Of a stretch of DNA of 64,000 nucleotides, positions 18,487 through 28,446 are shown in pieces. Every line of letters begins with the position of its first letter. Positions within the stretch are counted from its first letter, which is position 1. The notes beneath the pieces were generated by a model that was not told the origin of the DNA, did not search any database, and saw only the letters and a program-made list of their open reading frames with translations. The position numbers and the translations under genes are program-made. The stretch lies in contig NZ_CP014945.1 in NCBI RefSeq assembly GCF_001606025.1, positions 3,162,001 to 3,226,000 on the forward strand, written 5' to 3'. Source of the stretch: Psychrobacter alimentarius. GTDB taxonomy: Bacteria > Pseudomonadota > Gammaproteobacteria > Pseudomonadales > Moraxellaceae.

Positions 18487-20025
18487 ATGATGCAAACCTC
18501 GACACCATCTACTACTAACAGCAAGCGTCCTGTCCGTACTCGTATTGCCCCATCACCTACTGGTTTTCCGCATGTAGGGACAGCTTACATCGCTCTTTTT
18601 AACTTAGCCTTTGCCAAAGCGCATGGCGGTGAGTTTATTTTGCGTATCGAAGACACTGACCAAACTCGCTCGACTGAACAGTCTGAACAAATGATTTTAG
18701 ACGCCCTACATTGGGTCGGTCTGGATTGGAGCGAAGGCCCAGATATCGGTGGCCCACATGCCCCTTATCGCCAAAGCGAGCGCAGTGATATTTATAAAAA
18801 GCACGCTGAGATTCTAATAGAAAAGGATCATGCATTCCGCTGTTTTTGTACCAGTGAAGAGCTAGACGCTATGCGCGCTGAGCAAATGGCCAATGGCGAG
18901 ACGCCGCGCTATGATGGTCGCTGTGCCCACCTTGCCCCGGAGAAAACGGCGCAACTGGTCAATGAGGGCAAACCACACGTCATTCGTATGCGTGTACCAA
19001 CCGAAGGCACTTGCCAGGTTCAGGATATGTTACGCGGCACGGTTGAGATTCCTTGGACACAAGTGGATATGCAAGTGCTGCTAAAAACCGATGGTATGCC
19101 AACGTATCATTTGGCCAACGTCGTCGATGATCATTTGATGGAAATCACTCATGTGATGCGCGGTGAAGAATGGCTCAACTCTGCACCCAAGCATCAACTG
19201 CTTTATGAGTATTTTGGGTGGGAGATGCCAACGCTTTGCCACATGCCACTACTGCGTAACCCTGACAAATCAAAACTGTCTAAGCGTAAAAATCCAACCT
19301 CCATCACTTACTATCGTGATGCAGGCGTATTGCCTGAGGCATTGCTCAATTACCTTGGTCGTATGGGCTACTCAATGCCCGATGAAGCTGAGAAATTCAC
19401 CTTAGATGAGATGATTGCAAGCTTCGACATTCAGCGTGTATCACTTGGCGGCCCTATCTTCGATATCGAAAAACTCAACTGGGTCAATAGCGAATGGCTA
19501 CGCGCCCTCACGCCTGAAGAGCTCAAAAATAAAATCCTTGAGTGGGCAAGCAATAGCGATAAATTGACCGCTATCGCCGCCGCGATTCAACCACGTATTG
19601 AGCTATTATCTGATGCCGTCAACTGGGGTGGCTTTTATTTCCAAAACTTACCTGAGATCACTGCTGAGAGCTTCACACATAAAACGCTTACGCCTGAGCA
19701 AATCGTCGAGACGCTACAATTGGCACTTTGGCAGCTTGAAACCTTACCAACGTGGTCAGAAGAAAATATTTATGCCACTTTAAAAGGCCTTGCAGCCCAT
19801 CTTGATATTAAGATGCGTGACTTTATGACGCCATTCTTTATCGCGATTGCTGGTAGCACGTCATCAACGCCCGTCATGAACTCTATGGCGATAATTGGTG
19901 CTGATATGACCCTGACACGCTTGCGCCACGCTGTTGATGTACTGGGCGGTCTTGGCAAAAAGAAACTGAAAAAATTAGAGAAGCAAGCAGCAGAGTTGCC
20001 AGACTTTTTGGCAGCTACTGAATAA
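18487..20025 (+). CDS. gltX: Glutamate--tRNA ligase
   Basis: A 512-residue class I aminoacyl-tRNA synthetase that charges tRNA-Glu. The HIGH-type motif is in [14 protein letters not shown], and the KMSKS-type motif is [10 protein letters not shown]. Other conserved parts are [37 protein letters not shown] and [13 protein letters not shown]. The C-terminal anticodon-binding domain is complete. A tRNA-Glu gene lies within 1 kb downstream. Monocistronic, with its own terminator, divergent from rsmH. Confidence 0.97.
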   Translation: MMQTSTPSTTNSKRPVRTRIAPSPTGFPHVGTAYIALFNLAFAKAHGGEFILRIEDTDQTRSTEQSEQMILDALHWVGLDWSEGPDIGGPHAPYRQSERSDIYKKHAEILIEKDHAFRCFCTSEELDAMRAEQMANGETPRYDGRCAHLAPEKTAQLVNEGKPHVIRMRVPTEGTCQVQDMLRGTVEIPWTQVDMQVLLKTDGMPTYHLANVVDDHLMEITHVMRGEEWLNSAPKHQLLYEYFGWEMPTLCHMPLLRNPDKSKLSKRKNPTSITYYRDAGVLPEALLNYLGRMGYSMPDEAEKFTLDEMIASFDIQRVSLGGPIFDIEKLNWVNSEWLRALTPEELKNKILEWASNSDKLTAIAAAIQPRIELLSDAVNWGGFYFQNLPEITAESFTHKTLTPEQIVETLQLALWQLETLPTWSEENIYATLKGLAAHLDIKMRDFMTPFFIAIAGSTSSTPVMNSMAIIGADMTLTRLRHAVDVLGGLGKKKLKKLEKQAAELPDFLAATE

Positions 20026-20065
20026 TTTATCTGCTAAATAATCAATTAGCGAACTTGTCGTATTT

Positions 20066-20096
20066 AAAAGGGTCAGGCCATCTCTGACCCTTTTTT
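20066..20096 (+). terminator. gltX terminator
   Basis: Hairpin AAAAGGGTCAG/CTGACCCTTTTTT with a 7-base loop, 41 bases after the gltX stop. Confidence 0.9.
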
Positions 20097-20164
20097 CGTT
20101 GTTAATAACTATTACCCTCAGATTATTAAACATCTTTTATCAAACCTTTTAACTGGAAACAAAT

Positions 20165-20530
20165 ATGGCAGCCAAAACCGTCACGATAGAAAGTAAAGAT
20201 TATGTATTTAACACGCTTAAAGAAGCACAGAAATACTATGATGCCATCGTAAAGGAGCTTTATGATGCAAAACTTACTCTGACAGAGGGTCAGGATTTTG
20301 AAGACTTAAAATGGATATACAGCACTTACTGCGGCTACACCAAGCATAATCTAGATAAATTAGGCGAATATGACATCATTGGCTTCAAAGGTATAAGAAC
20401 AATCCGAGAAAAGGGTGGTCAATATATGCCAACTGAATGCGGTGCCGTTATTTTTTCTGATGGCAGCGAAGAAGAGTTTTACACCGATAAAGCCATTAAA
20501 GAGATCGCTCTCAAGCAAAATCCACGCTAA
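20165..20530 (+). CDS. Small protein, possibly DUF3223 (DeCL-like)
   Basis: A 121-residue soluble protein. The pattern is a helical N-terminal segment (FNTLKEAQKYYDAIVKELYD), then a central part with Cys and His (STYCGYTKHN), then an end GAVIFSDGSEEEFYTDKAIKEI. It resembles the DUF3223/DeCL domain, in which a folded core ends in a DGS-x-x-x-F element. The resemblance is from memory of the pattern only. No signal or membrane segment. Function unknown; some DeCL domains occur in RNA-processing or plastid proteins. It sits alone between gltX and two tRNA genes. Confidence 0.6.
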   Translation: MAAKTVTIESKDYVFNTLKEAQKYYDAIVKELYDAKLTLTEGQDFEDLKWIYSTYCGYTKHNLDKLGEYDIIGFKGIRTIREKGGQYMPTECGAVIFSDGSEEEFYTDKAIKEIALKQNPR

Positions 20531-20605
20531 TTTCAGCTTATCGAGCAGTTGAAATAGGCTAAAATACTTTTTTTTGCATATTTATGACTTTTTTTAAAAT
20601 AAGTG

Positions 20606-20634
20606 TTGACAGACCCCCCTTACTTCCCTAAAAT
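20606..20634 (+). promoter_or_regulatory. Sigma-70 promoter of the tRNA genes
   Basis: Consensus TTGACA at 20606-20611 and TAAAAT at 20629-20634 with a 17-bp spacer. It is 17 bases upstream of the tRNA-Ala gene. The near-consensus -35 and spacing make it a strong promoter. Confidence 0.85.
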
Positions 20635-20651
20635 GTGCTCACTCTTAGCGA

Positions 20652-20727
20652 GGGGCTATAGCTCAGTTGGTAGAGCACTTGCATGGCATGCAAGGGGTCA
20701 ACGGTTCGACTCCGTTTAGCTCCACCA
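20652..20727 (+). tRNA. tRNA-Ala (anticodon GGC)
   Basis: 76 nt with encoded CCA. Acceptor stem GGGGCTA/TAGCTCC, D-arm GCTC AGTTGGTA GAGC, anticodon stem CTTGC/GCAAG with loop ATGGCAT giving anticodon GGC, T-arm AACGG TTCGACT CCGTT. All arms pair. It reads GCC/GCU alanine codons. Confidence 0.97.
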
Positions 20728-20883
20728 TACTTATTTATAGCAACGCTCAGTATTACTGAAACGTCATCATAAATACTCGCTAGTAGAACAGTATCAGCAC
20801 CTAGGCAAGGCTTGCTCTATTAATAGATAAGCTATCTGATATTGTGAAGTACCGTTATAACCATTGGTTATGACACTCTATGC

Positions 20884-20959
20884 GTCCCCATCGTCTAGAG
20901 GCCTAGGACACCGCCCTTTCACGGCGGTAACGGGGGTTCGAATCCCCCTGGGGACGCCA
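20884..20959 (+). tRNA. tRNA-Glu (anticodon TTC)
   Basis: 76 nt with encoded CCA. Acceptor stem GTCCCCA/TGGGGAC, anticodon stem CCGCC/GGCGG with loop CTTTCAC giving anticodon TTC, T-arm GGGGG TTCGAAT CCCCC. Probably co-transcribed with tRNA-Ala 156 bases upstream and ended by the terminator at 21022-21060. Confidence 0.97.
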
Positions 20960-21021
20960 CTATTCGGCGTCACTTATTAGCACTTTTGCTCTGCATCAGA
21001 TAAGACTAGTAAGCGAACACT

Positions 21022-21060
21022 AAAAAGCCCAGTCACATATTTTGTGACTGGGCTTTTTTT
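21022..21060 (+). terminator. Terminator of the tRNA unit
   Basis: Hairpin AAAAAGCCCAGTCAC/GTGACTGGGCTTTTTTT with a short ATATTTT loop. Confidence 0.92.
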
Positions 21061-21391
21061 ATGGCTTAAATTTGTACATTACCATTTTACCTCTCTTTAA
21101 TTTCCTAGACGACTGTCCATAGTTGTCAATAGTCGTATAAGCACCTCATTTAGGTGATTTACACGTTCTTACATACCGTCGATTTTTTCACCTAGTTTAA
21201 CAATCCACTACAAAATGCTTGTGTTTTCCTACTCAACAGCATTATTAATCTCAATAATTTTTCCTTATGATTGCCCTATATTCACTATGGATAATATTTG
21301 GCAAAAACGAATTTATAAAAAATTTTGTTGTCTATATAGTAAAAAATCTAAACAAATAACGAATAATTAGTGATTTTTAAAAGGAATGGTT
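21061..21391. other. Gene-free AT-rich leader before the membrane protein
   Basis: About 330 bases with no protein-like frame and no RNA gene recognised. The promoter of the downstream gene is expected here. The AT content rises toward the gene. Confidence 0.45.
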
Positions 21392-22432
21392 ATGTTATCT
21401 ACTTATACCCCTCAACGTCGTCCATCGTGGCGCGGTGTCATCGCCGGTCTGGTCATGGGAATGATTGTCGTCATGGCGATGATTGCTCTCGCTTTGGTAC
21501 TCAGCTCATTTTTACCGTTTGATTTAAAAGGTACTAGTATTGCTGGTGGTATTTATGCAGCTATTACAGCATTGGTCAGTGCGTTTGTGGCAGGTTATTT
21601 TGCGATCAAGTTTTCAGCGCCTGAAGCCCTATTTGGTGATGGTACAGACATTGACCCAAAAGATGCTACGCTAACGGGTATGTTGACAGCGGCTTTAATC
21701 GTCTTATTGACCACTTTTTTCACACTCAGTAGTGCCACTGGTATTTTGGCATCAGCAGGTAATGTCGTAGGTGGTACCGTGAGTACAGTCGCTAAAACAG
21801 CTGGTGGCGCTGCTGCCGCTGGTACAGCAGCCGCTGGTCAAGCGTCACAAAATGAAGGCGTACAACAAAAAGCACAAGAGATTTACCAGCGCGTATCAGG
21901 TGATATCAGCGAACAAGATATCCAAGCTATGGTTGCAAAAAACACGCAAAATTTAGATCAACAGCAGGTTGCAGCGACCAGTCGTGTGGTCGAAGATCTC
22001 GTAAATGGTACTAAAAATGAAGTTGCTGAAATGGACTTCACTGATCTAGACACATGGCGCAATATTGATGACTATGCAAAACAACGTATGGCATCTATTG
22101 AACAGACCTTAGAAGGCCCTGAATTTATCGCTCGTTTGCAACAAGAAGGTTTGAGTGAAGCAGAAGCGATTCAGGTTCGTACGGAAGTTCAACAGTCATT
22201 TAACGAATACAAAATGAAAACTGAGCAGACGATTGCAGAAGCAAGACAAGCAGCTGAGCAAAGACTACAGCAAGCTGAAGACGTTGCCCGTAAAGCAGCA
22301 TTATATAGTGGTCTATTTTGGTTAATCAGTACGTTGTTGACCTTCATTGCTGCCACTATGGGCGCAAGAAGTGCCGCTTCAAAGTATCGCTTAGCCAAGC
22401 CTATGATTACGCTAAATGACAACGTTCGCTAA
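21392..22432 (+). CDS. Membrane protein with long soluble helical domain, function unknown
   Basis: A 346-residue inner-membrane protein. The start at 21392 is chosen over the ATG two codons earlier because AAGGA then sits at proper spacing. Layout: two membrane helices near the N terminus (about 14-38 and 48-70), one near 92-115, an Ala/Gly-rich linker (AKTAGGAAAAGTAAAGQ), and a helical, Gln/Glu-rich domain (about 150-300) with likely coiled coils (EQTIAEARQAAEQRLQQAED). A last membrane helix lies near 308-330. The soluble domain probably faces the cytoplasm or periplasm; orientation cannot be decided. No family recognised. Monocistronic, with its own terminator. Confidence 0.72.
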   Translation: MLSTYTPQRRPSWRGVIAGLVMGMIVVMAMIALALVLSSFLPFDLKGTSIAGGIYAAITALVSAFVAGYFAIKFSAPEALFGDGTDIDPKDATLTGMLTAALIVLLTTFFTLSSATGILASAGNVVGGTVSTVAKTAGGAAAAGTAAAGQASQNEGVQQKAQEIYQRVSGDISEQDIQAMVAKNTQNLDQQQVAATSRVVEDLVNGTKNEVAEMDFTDLDTWRNIDDYAKQRMASIEQTLEGPEFIARLQQEGLSEAEAIQVRTEVQQSFNEYKMKTEQTIAEARQAAEQRLQQAEDVARKAALYSGLFWLISTLLTFIAATMGARSAASKYRLAKPMITLNDNVR

Positions 22433-22486
22433 GATATTTGGTAAAAAATCAAAGCGACACTGATAGCGTATTCACTGAAAATAAAG

Positions 22487-22521
22487 AAAAGCCCGATCAT
22501 CATTGGTGATTGGGCTTTTTT
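22487..22521 (+). terminator. Terminator of the membrane-protein gene
   Basis: Hairpin GCCCGATCA/TGATTGGGC with T-run, 54 bases after the stop. Confidence 0.85.
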
Positions 22522-22696
22522 ATGGTTATTATTTTTAGCATATATTTTATTTCTACTTTTAGTAATCCATGATTATAAACCTTATTGCCAACTCATTTAA
22601 TACTCGTTAATATCGATACAATTGGAGATTTTATGACTCGTATTCTCAGGTCATGAACAATGATGACGATTGGCGCTATTAAGGACGTGGTTGGCT

Positions 22697-23350
22697 ATGT
22701 TTGGTATTGAAAACTATCTAGGGTTTATCCTCGCGGCTATTTTACTCAATCTTACTCCTGGCACAGATAGTATGTACATCATTACTCGTAGTGTCTCTCA
22801 AGGACAAAGCGCGGGGCTTTATTCTGTTTTGGGCATCACCACGGGCAGTTTGATCCATACTTTGTTGGCGTCGTTAGGATTGTCCGTTTTATTGGCCAGC
22901 TCTCCCACTGTCTTTATGATTGTCAAATATCTTGGTGCAGGTTACTTATGTTATTTAGGATTCAAAATGCTTACTAGCAAACAATCCTCCTCGATAGCAA
23001 GCAGTCTGCCTCAAAACAAAGATGTCATTAGGCAGAGCAAGATAGAGGGTTGGCAAATTTATAAACAAGGGGTCTTGACCAACGTCTTTAATCCGAAGGT
23101 TGCCTTATTTTTTATCGCTTTTTTTCCTCAGTTTATTGATCCTAATTACGCTTATGGCATGCTGTCATTTTTAATATTGGGACTGACCTTTGCGACCACG
23201 GGTTTTATATGGTGCTCATGTTTGGCATTATTGGCGGCTCGGTTCAGCAAAAAATTACGAGAAAAACCTTCTATTGAAGCCATATTAAATAAAATAAGCG
23301 GACTTGTCTTTTTTGGCTTAGGAATTAAGTTATTGACTGAGAAGGCTTGA
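22697..23350 (+). CDS. LysE/RhtB-family amino-acid exporter
   Basis: A 217-residue inner-membrane protein from the ATG at 22697; an in-frame TTG nine codons upstream is possible. The N-terminal family signature LLNLTPGTDSMYIITRSVSQGQSAG and the central NPKVALFFIAFFPQF are diagnostic of LysE/RhtB transporters, which export amino acids such as threonine, homoserine or leucine. About six membrane helices are visible. The substrate cannot be inferred from sequence. Terminates at a hairpin shared with the convergent acnA. Confidence 0.9.
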   Translation: MFGIENYLGFILAAILLNLTPGTDSMYIITRSVSQGQSAGLYSVLGITTGSLIHTLLASLGLSVLLASSPTVFMIVKYLGAGYLCYLGFKMLTSKQSSSIASSLPQNKDVIRQSKIEGWQIYKQGVLTNVFNPKVALFFIAFFPQFIDPNYAYGMLSFLILGLTFATTGFIWCSCLALLAARFSKKLREKPSIEAILNKISGLVFFGLGIKLLTEKA

Positions 23351-23385
23351 GTACTTAAGTAATCAGAGACAAAAGCGTACGTTAT

Positions 23386-23420
23386 AAAAAAGGCCTCAAT
23401 CATGATGATCGAGGCCTTTT
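23386..23420. terminator. Bidirectional terminator between the LysE-type gene and acnA
   Basis: Hairpin AAAAAAGGCCTC-A-ATCATGATGAT-C-GAGGCCTTTT. The A-run and T-run on opposite sides let it work in both directions. Confidence 0.88.
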
Positions 23421-23444
23421 GTCTATATGAAGTTTGATGAACTA

Positions 23445-26273
23445 TTACACTGCCTCTTTACTCTCAGCAGCCAATTGACGTAGTACGTAATGCAACACGC
23501 CGCCATGACGTACGTACTCGCGCTCTTTTGGCGTCTGTAGCATGACGTTGACGTCAAACGTTTCGGTCGAACCATCGGCACGGGTAGCGGTGACGCTTGC
23601 GGTCTTGCTCTCACCATTGTCGAGGCCTGTGATGCTGAGCACCTCTGAGCCATCGAGCTTGTAAGTCTCAGCATTTTCGCCCTCTTTAAAGGTCAATGGT
23701 AATACACCCATACCGACGAGATTAGAGCGGTGAATACGCTCAAACGAGCTGGTCAATACGGCTTTTACGCCAAGCAAGATCGTACCTTTAGCCGCCCAAT
23801 CACGGCTAGAGCCAGAACCGTACTCAGCCCCGCCCAATACTACGAGGGGACGCTTATCTTCCTTGTACTTCATTGCTGCATCATAGATGGCCATCTCTTC
23901 ACCATCTTGCAACGTGGCGCTGTCACCTTTGAAGTAATAGGTATAACCGCCCTCTTTACCATTCATCATGGTGTTTTTGATACGAATATTGGCAAAGGTA
24001 CCACGTGTCATGACCGCATCATTACCACGACGTGAGCCATAGCTATTAAAATCAGCTTGCATCACACCACGTTCTTTCAAGTACTTACCTGCTGGAGAGT
24101 CAGGATCAATATTACCAGCTGGCGAAATATGATCGGTGGTGATCGAATCACCAAACAGACCTAAGATGCGCGCGCCTTCGATATCTGGAATACCTTCTGG
24201 CTCCATAGTCATGCCATCAAAGAACGGTGGGTTTTTAATATAAGTAGATTCTTCGCTCCACGGGTACAGCTGGCTGTCAGCTGAGCTGATGGCGTTCCAC
24301 GCTTTACTGCCTTCAAATACTTCGCCATAGTTTTTGCGGAACATATCGGCATCAATATTATTGGCTATCAGCTCGTTGATCTCTTCTGACGTTGGCCAGA
24401 TGTCTTTTAGATAGACATCATTGCCCTCTTGATCTTGACCGATTGGGTGCGTTGTCATATCGATATCGACCGTACCTGCCAGCGCATAAGCAACCACTAG
24501 CGGTGGTGACGCCAGATAGCTGGCTTTGACATGTGAGTGAATACGGCCTTCGAAGTTACGATTTCCAGATAGTACGGCAGCAGCAACCAAGTCGTTTTCC
24601 TCAATACCCTGCTCGATACTTTCAAGCAACGGCCCTGAGTTACCGATACAAGTCGTACAACCATAACCTACAAGGTAAAAGCCTGTTTTTTCTAGCTCAT
24701 CCATCAACTTAGTCTTTTCTAAGTAATCAGTCACCACTTTAGAGCCAGGCGCTAATGAGGTTTTGACCCAAGGTTTTGCTTTGAGTCCTTTTGCCGCCGC
24801 TTTTTTTGCCACCAAGCCAGCGCCGATCATAACTGCTGGGTTAGAGGTGTTGGTACAAGAGGTAATCGCGGCAATCACCACTGAGCCATCACGTAGTTTA
24901 TGGTCCTTGTCGTTGATACTAACAGTAGAAAACACCCCATTTGCAGGCTGATAACCTTCATCTTGGCTATTATCCATTTTTGGCTTCGCTGCTAAGGTTT
25001 CGGCTTGCTCTTGCTCACCGCCTTCTTGGTCGAAACGAACTTTACCTTCGACTTCTGATTTTCGGTCTTTGGTCATTTTTGCTAACGTTTCGCCAAATTT
25101 TTCGTGCATATCAGACAGGTTGATACGTTGCTGCGGTAAGTTAGGACCTGCCAGTGCTGGCTGGACAGACGATAAATCCAGCTCTAGCTTGCTTGAATAC
25201 GTCGCTGCTGGCGTATCCGCATCATGCCACAAGCCTTGCGCTTTGGCATATTTTTCGACCAGCTCAATTTGAGATTCCTCACGTCCAGACAGGCGCAAAT
25301 AATCGATGGCCATTTGGTCAATCGGGAAAATACCACAGGTGGCGCCGTATTCTGGCGACATATTAGCAATAGTGGCACGATCGGCAAGCGGCATACTGTG
25401 TAGACCTTCACCATAAAACTCAACGAATTTACCAACCACACCATGGGCACGCAGCATCTCAACCACACGCAATACCAAATCTGTTGCTGTGACCCCTTCG
25501 GTCAGCTTACCTGTCAATTCAAAACCGACTACTTGTGGAATGAGCATTGAGGAGGGTTGACCAAGCATCGCCGCTTCCGCTTCAATACCGCCCACGCCCC
25601 AACCGAGCACACCGATACCATTAATCATCGTTGTATGGCTATCCGTACCAAATACCGTATCAGGATACGCTGTCAGCTCACCGTCTACGTCTGCTGCCAT
25701 TACGACACGTGCCAAATACTCAAGGTTTACCTGATGCACAATACCTGTCGCTGGCGGTACGACAACGAAGTTTTCAAAGGCATTACGACCCCAATGCAAA
25801 AACTCATAACGCTCATTATTACGCTTAAATTCGATTTTTTCGTTTAAATCAAGCGCATCTTCGCGGCCATAAGCATCTACTTGTACAGAATGGTCAACAA
25901 CCAATTCACTTGGGATAAACGGATTGATTTGCTCGGCTTTACCGCCCAGCTCGACCACCGCATCACGCATGGCTGCCAGATCGACGACCGATGGCACACC
26001 TGTAAAATCCTGCAACACGACGCGGGCGGGCATAAAGGCGATCTCTTTTGACGCTTCGGCACCTGCATCCCAATTTGCAACCGCTTCAATATGGTTTTCA
26101 CCGACAGATTGACCACCATCTTCATTGCGCAATAAATTCTCTAAGACGATTTTCATGCAAAACGGTAGTTTGCTGATGTTTTCAAAGTTTTTGGTCAGCT
26201 TTGGCAAACTGTAATAGGCATGTTCCTTGCCATCGACCGAGATCGTATCTTTTACATTAAAAATATCACTCAT
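23445..26273 (-). CDS. acnA: Aconitate hydratase A
   Basis: A 942-residue aconitase of the IRP/AcnA type, catalysing citrate-isocitrate interconversion in the TCA and glyoxylate cycles. The start at 26273 follows a good AAGGAAGC site; an ATG 12 codons upstream lacks one. The Fe-S cysteines are in SCTNTSNPAVM and GYGCTTCIGNSGPL. The substrate/swivel motif GAEYGSGSSRDWAAKG is near the C terminus. N-terminal PARVVLQDFTGVP and TDSHTTMINGIGVLGWGVGG are intact. Monocistronic; normal length near 900 with a slight excess in a charged linker (about 410-440). Confidence 0.97.
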   Translation of the reverse strand: MSDIFNVKDTISVDGKEHAYYSLPKLTKNFENISKLPFCMKIVLENLLRNEDGGQSVGENHIEAVANWDAGAEASKEIAFMPARVVLQDFTGVPSVVDLAAMRDAVVELGGKAEQINPFIPSELVVDHSVQVDAYGREDALDLNEKIEFKRNNERYEFLHWGRNAFENFVVVPPATGIVHQVNLEYLARVVMAADVDGELTAYPDTVFGTDSHTTMINGIGVLGWGVGGIEAEAAMLGQPSSMLIPQVVGFELTGKLTEGVTATDLVLRVVEMLRAHGVVGKFVEFYGEGLHSMPLADRATIANMSPEYGATCGIFPIDQMAIDYLRLSGREESQIELVEKYAKAQGLWHDADTPAATYSSKLELDLSSVQPALAGPNLPQQRINLSDMHEKFGETLAKMTKDRKSEVEGKVRFDQEGGEQEQAETLAAKPKMDNSQDEGYQPANGVFSTVSINDKDHKLRDGSVVIAAITSCTNTSNPAVMIGAGLVAKKAAAKGLKAKPWVKTSLAPGSKVVTDYLEKTKLMDELEKTGFYLVGYGCTTCIGNSGPLLESIEQGIEENDLVAAAVLSGNRNFEGRIHSHVKASYLASPPLVVAYALAGTVDIDMTTHPIGQDQEGNDVYLKDIWPTSEEINELIANNIDADMFRKNYGEVFEGSKAWNAISSADSQLYPWSEESTYIKNPPFFDGMTMEPEGIPDIEGARILGLFGDSITTDHISPAGNIDPDSPAGKYLKERGVMQADFNSYGSRRGNDAVMTRGTFANIRIKNTMMNGKEGGYTYYFKGDSATLQDGEEMAIYDAAMKYKEDKRPLVVLGGAEYGSGSSRDWAAKGTILLGVKAVLTSSFERIHRSNLVGMGVLPLTFKEGENAETYKLDGSEVLSITGLDNGESKTASVTATRADGSTETFDVNVMLQTPKEREYVRHGGVLHYVLRQLAAESKEAV

Positions 26274-26583
26274 GGTAGCTTCCTTATCGTTGTTATGGAT
26301 TCTGCACATAAACCGTGAGGCGTTTATGCGGATGATTGGTGGCTATATAGCTAAAGACTTTGTTGCTTACTAATAATGGCTTTTAGTAATTGACAGAGCA
26401 TTACTTAAAATAGAGATAGGTGTTTGCAGTAATAGCACAAACGTACTTATTAGTACTTAACGATACCTCTATTTACCATAACAAACATCCTATACTTTGT
26501 GAACGCTTAGACGTTGTCAAATCGTGGCACAATCGTAAACGGTACAATGGTTGAACACTTTTTTGATAAGTATTTAGAGGCTT
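26274..26583. other. Promoter region of acnA; otherwise empty
   Basis: About 310 bases with no protein-like frame on either strand. It holds the acnA promoter and the end of the DUF3025 gene. No RNA or repeat recognised. Confidence 0.45.
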
Positions 26584-27579
26584 TCACCTTTTACTTTTTT
26601 GGCGACGTCCACTGCGAAAGACATAAGGGTCATCGTAAAAGTGAGTGTGCTTGTTTTCAGAGCAAAAATACGGCACACCCAAAATCGGTAATGGAGATAA
26701 ATGACGCGGCGTAACCTCATCATGCGATAGTAACTCATCCATCTGCTGAGCCAGTGTACGGTCTAAATAATTCATGCGTTCAGACAATGGCAATGCAAAG
26801 AAATCTTGTGTCACATAAATAACGAGACTATGCGCACATAAGGGTTTGCGGGGTTGTACCAACTGCTCTAGTAGCGCATGACCAAAAACATAGACAGCCG
26901 CTTGCGCATGGCGATTCACTTGTTTTGGATTGTCCCATTGGGCACGCGACTCAACCAAACTTGCTTGCCAATCAAATGCTTTTAATCCTTTACCAATGCG
27001 TCTATCAGACGTGACCAGCACTGCGCCATTTTCATCAAAGACAGTAATAGTATCGCGTACCCGTCCTCGACTATGCCCAATGCCCTGCGCGGCAATTTCT
27101 AGCATGTGGAAGTGATTTAGTAGCGCTTTGGTCTTCGGAAACGTGAGCCAAATACTGCCATTAAACAAGTCATGCAAATTATCACGCGTAGGTATATTGC
27201 CCGTCTTCGCGATAAAATACTCATAAGCCTCGCCTTCAGGTAACGCGTTTTGTGAGACGAATGTGAGCGTTTGCGCTTGTGCGTTTTGAGTTGGTTTGGT
27301 GGTCGGCAAACCCTCTTGTACGCCGTCGCAGCGTAGCATCAAGGCCGTATTTAATATATCAGCGATAATGTCGATTGGCTGACCATCACGCGCGGTAGGA
27401 CTGTCTTGTCCATTTGTCTCACTTAAACCTTTTACCGTATCGCCAATATACTTTAGCTGGTTTAAGTGGCTGAGCCATGGCGCTTGCCAATCAATCTCAG
27501 CAAATTGCTTATCAAATATAGGTAAATGACTAAAGGAGGCATGAGAAGGTATTTTGAAAGGTAAATCAGTCGCGGTCAT
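26584..27579 (-). CDS. DUF3025-family protein
   Basis: A 331-residue cytoplasmic protein. It fits the DUF3025 pattern: an N-terminal WQAPWLSHLNQ, a central SIWLTFPKTKALLNHFH, ALLEQLVQPRKPLCAH, and the C-terminal signature LPILGVPYFCSENKHTHFYD with DPYVFR. Function of the family is unknown. Slightly longer than usual (about 270) because of an insertion near 62-100. It ends in a basic tail. Divergent from the YdjM-like gene, with which it shares a promoter region. Confidence 0.82.
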   Translation of the reverse strand: MTATDLPFKIPSHASFSHLPIFDKQFAEIDWQAPWLSHLNQLKYIGDTVKGLSETNGQDSPTARDGQPIDIIADILNTALMLRCDGVQEGLPTTKPTQNAQAQTLTFVSQNALPEGEAYEYFIAKTGNIPTRDNLHDLFNGSIWLTFPKTKALLNHFHMLEIAAQGIGHSRGRVRDTITVFDENGAVLVTSDRRIGKGLKAFDWQASLVESRAQWDNPKQVNRHAQAAVYVFGHALLEQLVQPRKPLCAHSLVIYVTQDFFALPLSERMNYLDRTLAQQMDELLSHDEVTPRHLSPLPILGVPYFCSENKHTHFYDDPYVFRSGRRQKSKR

Positions 27580-27692
27580 ATGAGCGATCCCTATTAGACG
27601 TATGGCTGGTCTATGGTATCATGGTGCGCTTTTTTACAGCTAGATGAGCCGCTCGAAAGGTCTTTTTGAGCGCTATTTATTGATGAGTGTCT

Positions 27693-28418
27693 ATGGCAAA
27701 TTTTAATACCCATTTAAACACCGCATTTATGGTGAGTGGTACGCTGAGTTTAACGGTTTATAAAGCAGGGTTGGTTGACGATTCAGGATTTTTGATGTGC
27801 GTGGCGCTGGGTACCATCGGCGGGCTCTTGCCCGATTTGGATTCCGATAACTCAACACCGATTAAACTTGGTTTTAACATCACTTCTTTTATTTTTGCTT
27901 TTGGTCTAGTTATGCATTGGCGCAGTGAGCTGAGTTTATTGTCGCTGATTGTTTTGTGGCTGGCTGGCTATTGTTTTATGCGTTATACCGTTTTTGCTGT
28001 TTTTACCAATATGACGGTGCATCGAGGCGTGATTCATTCTGTGCCTTATATGGCGATACTGGGACTTGGACTCACCTGTCTTAGCTATTATGTGTTGCAG
28101 CTTCCCCTGACTGCCAGCTGGTTTTATGGTTTGTTTTTATTTGGCGGTGCGCTGGTACATTTATTATTAGATGAAGTGTATAGCGTCAATTTATCCAACA
28201 TGAAAATGAAGCGCTCATCCGGTACGGCGATGAAGTTTTATCAGCATAAAGATAAGTGGTGGTACTTATTAATCTATACCGTACTGGCTATGCTGCTGTA
28301 TCTGACGCCGCCCTTTGAACCTTTTTGGCAACAGCTGCGAGATCCAGCACCGTGGGCACAATTAAAAGTGGGCATTTTGCCTGACATCGTAGAAGATATG
28401 CTGCGTGAGAGACCATGA
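27693..28418 (+). CDS. YdjM-like membrane-bound predicted metal-dependent hydrolase
   Basis: A 241-residue polytopic protein of the YdjM/DUF457 family. Near the N terminus NFNTHLNTAFMVSG provides His; then GTIGGLLPDLDSDNSTP carries the conserved PDxDxD-type acidic motif. HRGVIHSVPYMA gives further His residues and HLLLDEVYSVNL closes the metal-ligand set. The family is described as inner-membrane metal-dependent hydrolases, sometimes LexA-regulated; the substrate is unknown. About five membrane helices. The start at 27693 is chosen as ATG; a GTG two codons upstream is also possible. Confidence 0.85.
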   Translation: MANFNTHLNTAFMVSGTLSLTVYKAGLVDDSGFLMCVALGTIGGLLPDLDSDNSTPIKLGFNITSFIFAFGLVMHWRSELSLLSLIVLWLAGYCFMRYTVFAVFTNMTVHRGVIHSVPYMAILGLGLTCLSYYVLQLPLTASWFYGLFLFGGALVHLLLDEVYSVNLSNMKMKRSSGTAMKFYQHKDKWWYLLIYTVLAMLLYLTPPFEPFWQQLRDPAPWAQLKVGILPDIVEDMLRERP

Positions 28419-28446
28419 TGATGCTTGACGATCAAAATATCATGCA

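Noticed and set aside
10635..18835. Many overlapping open frames opposite mraY, murF, murE, ftsI, rsmH and gltX
   Set aside because: They are shadows of well-supported genes, with biased composition and no translation signals.
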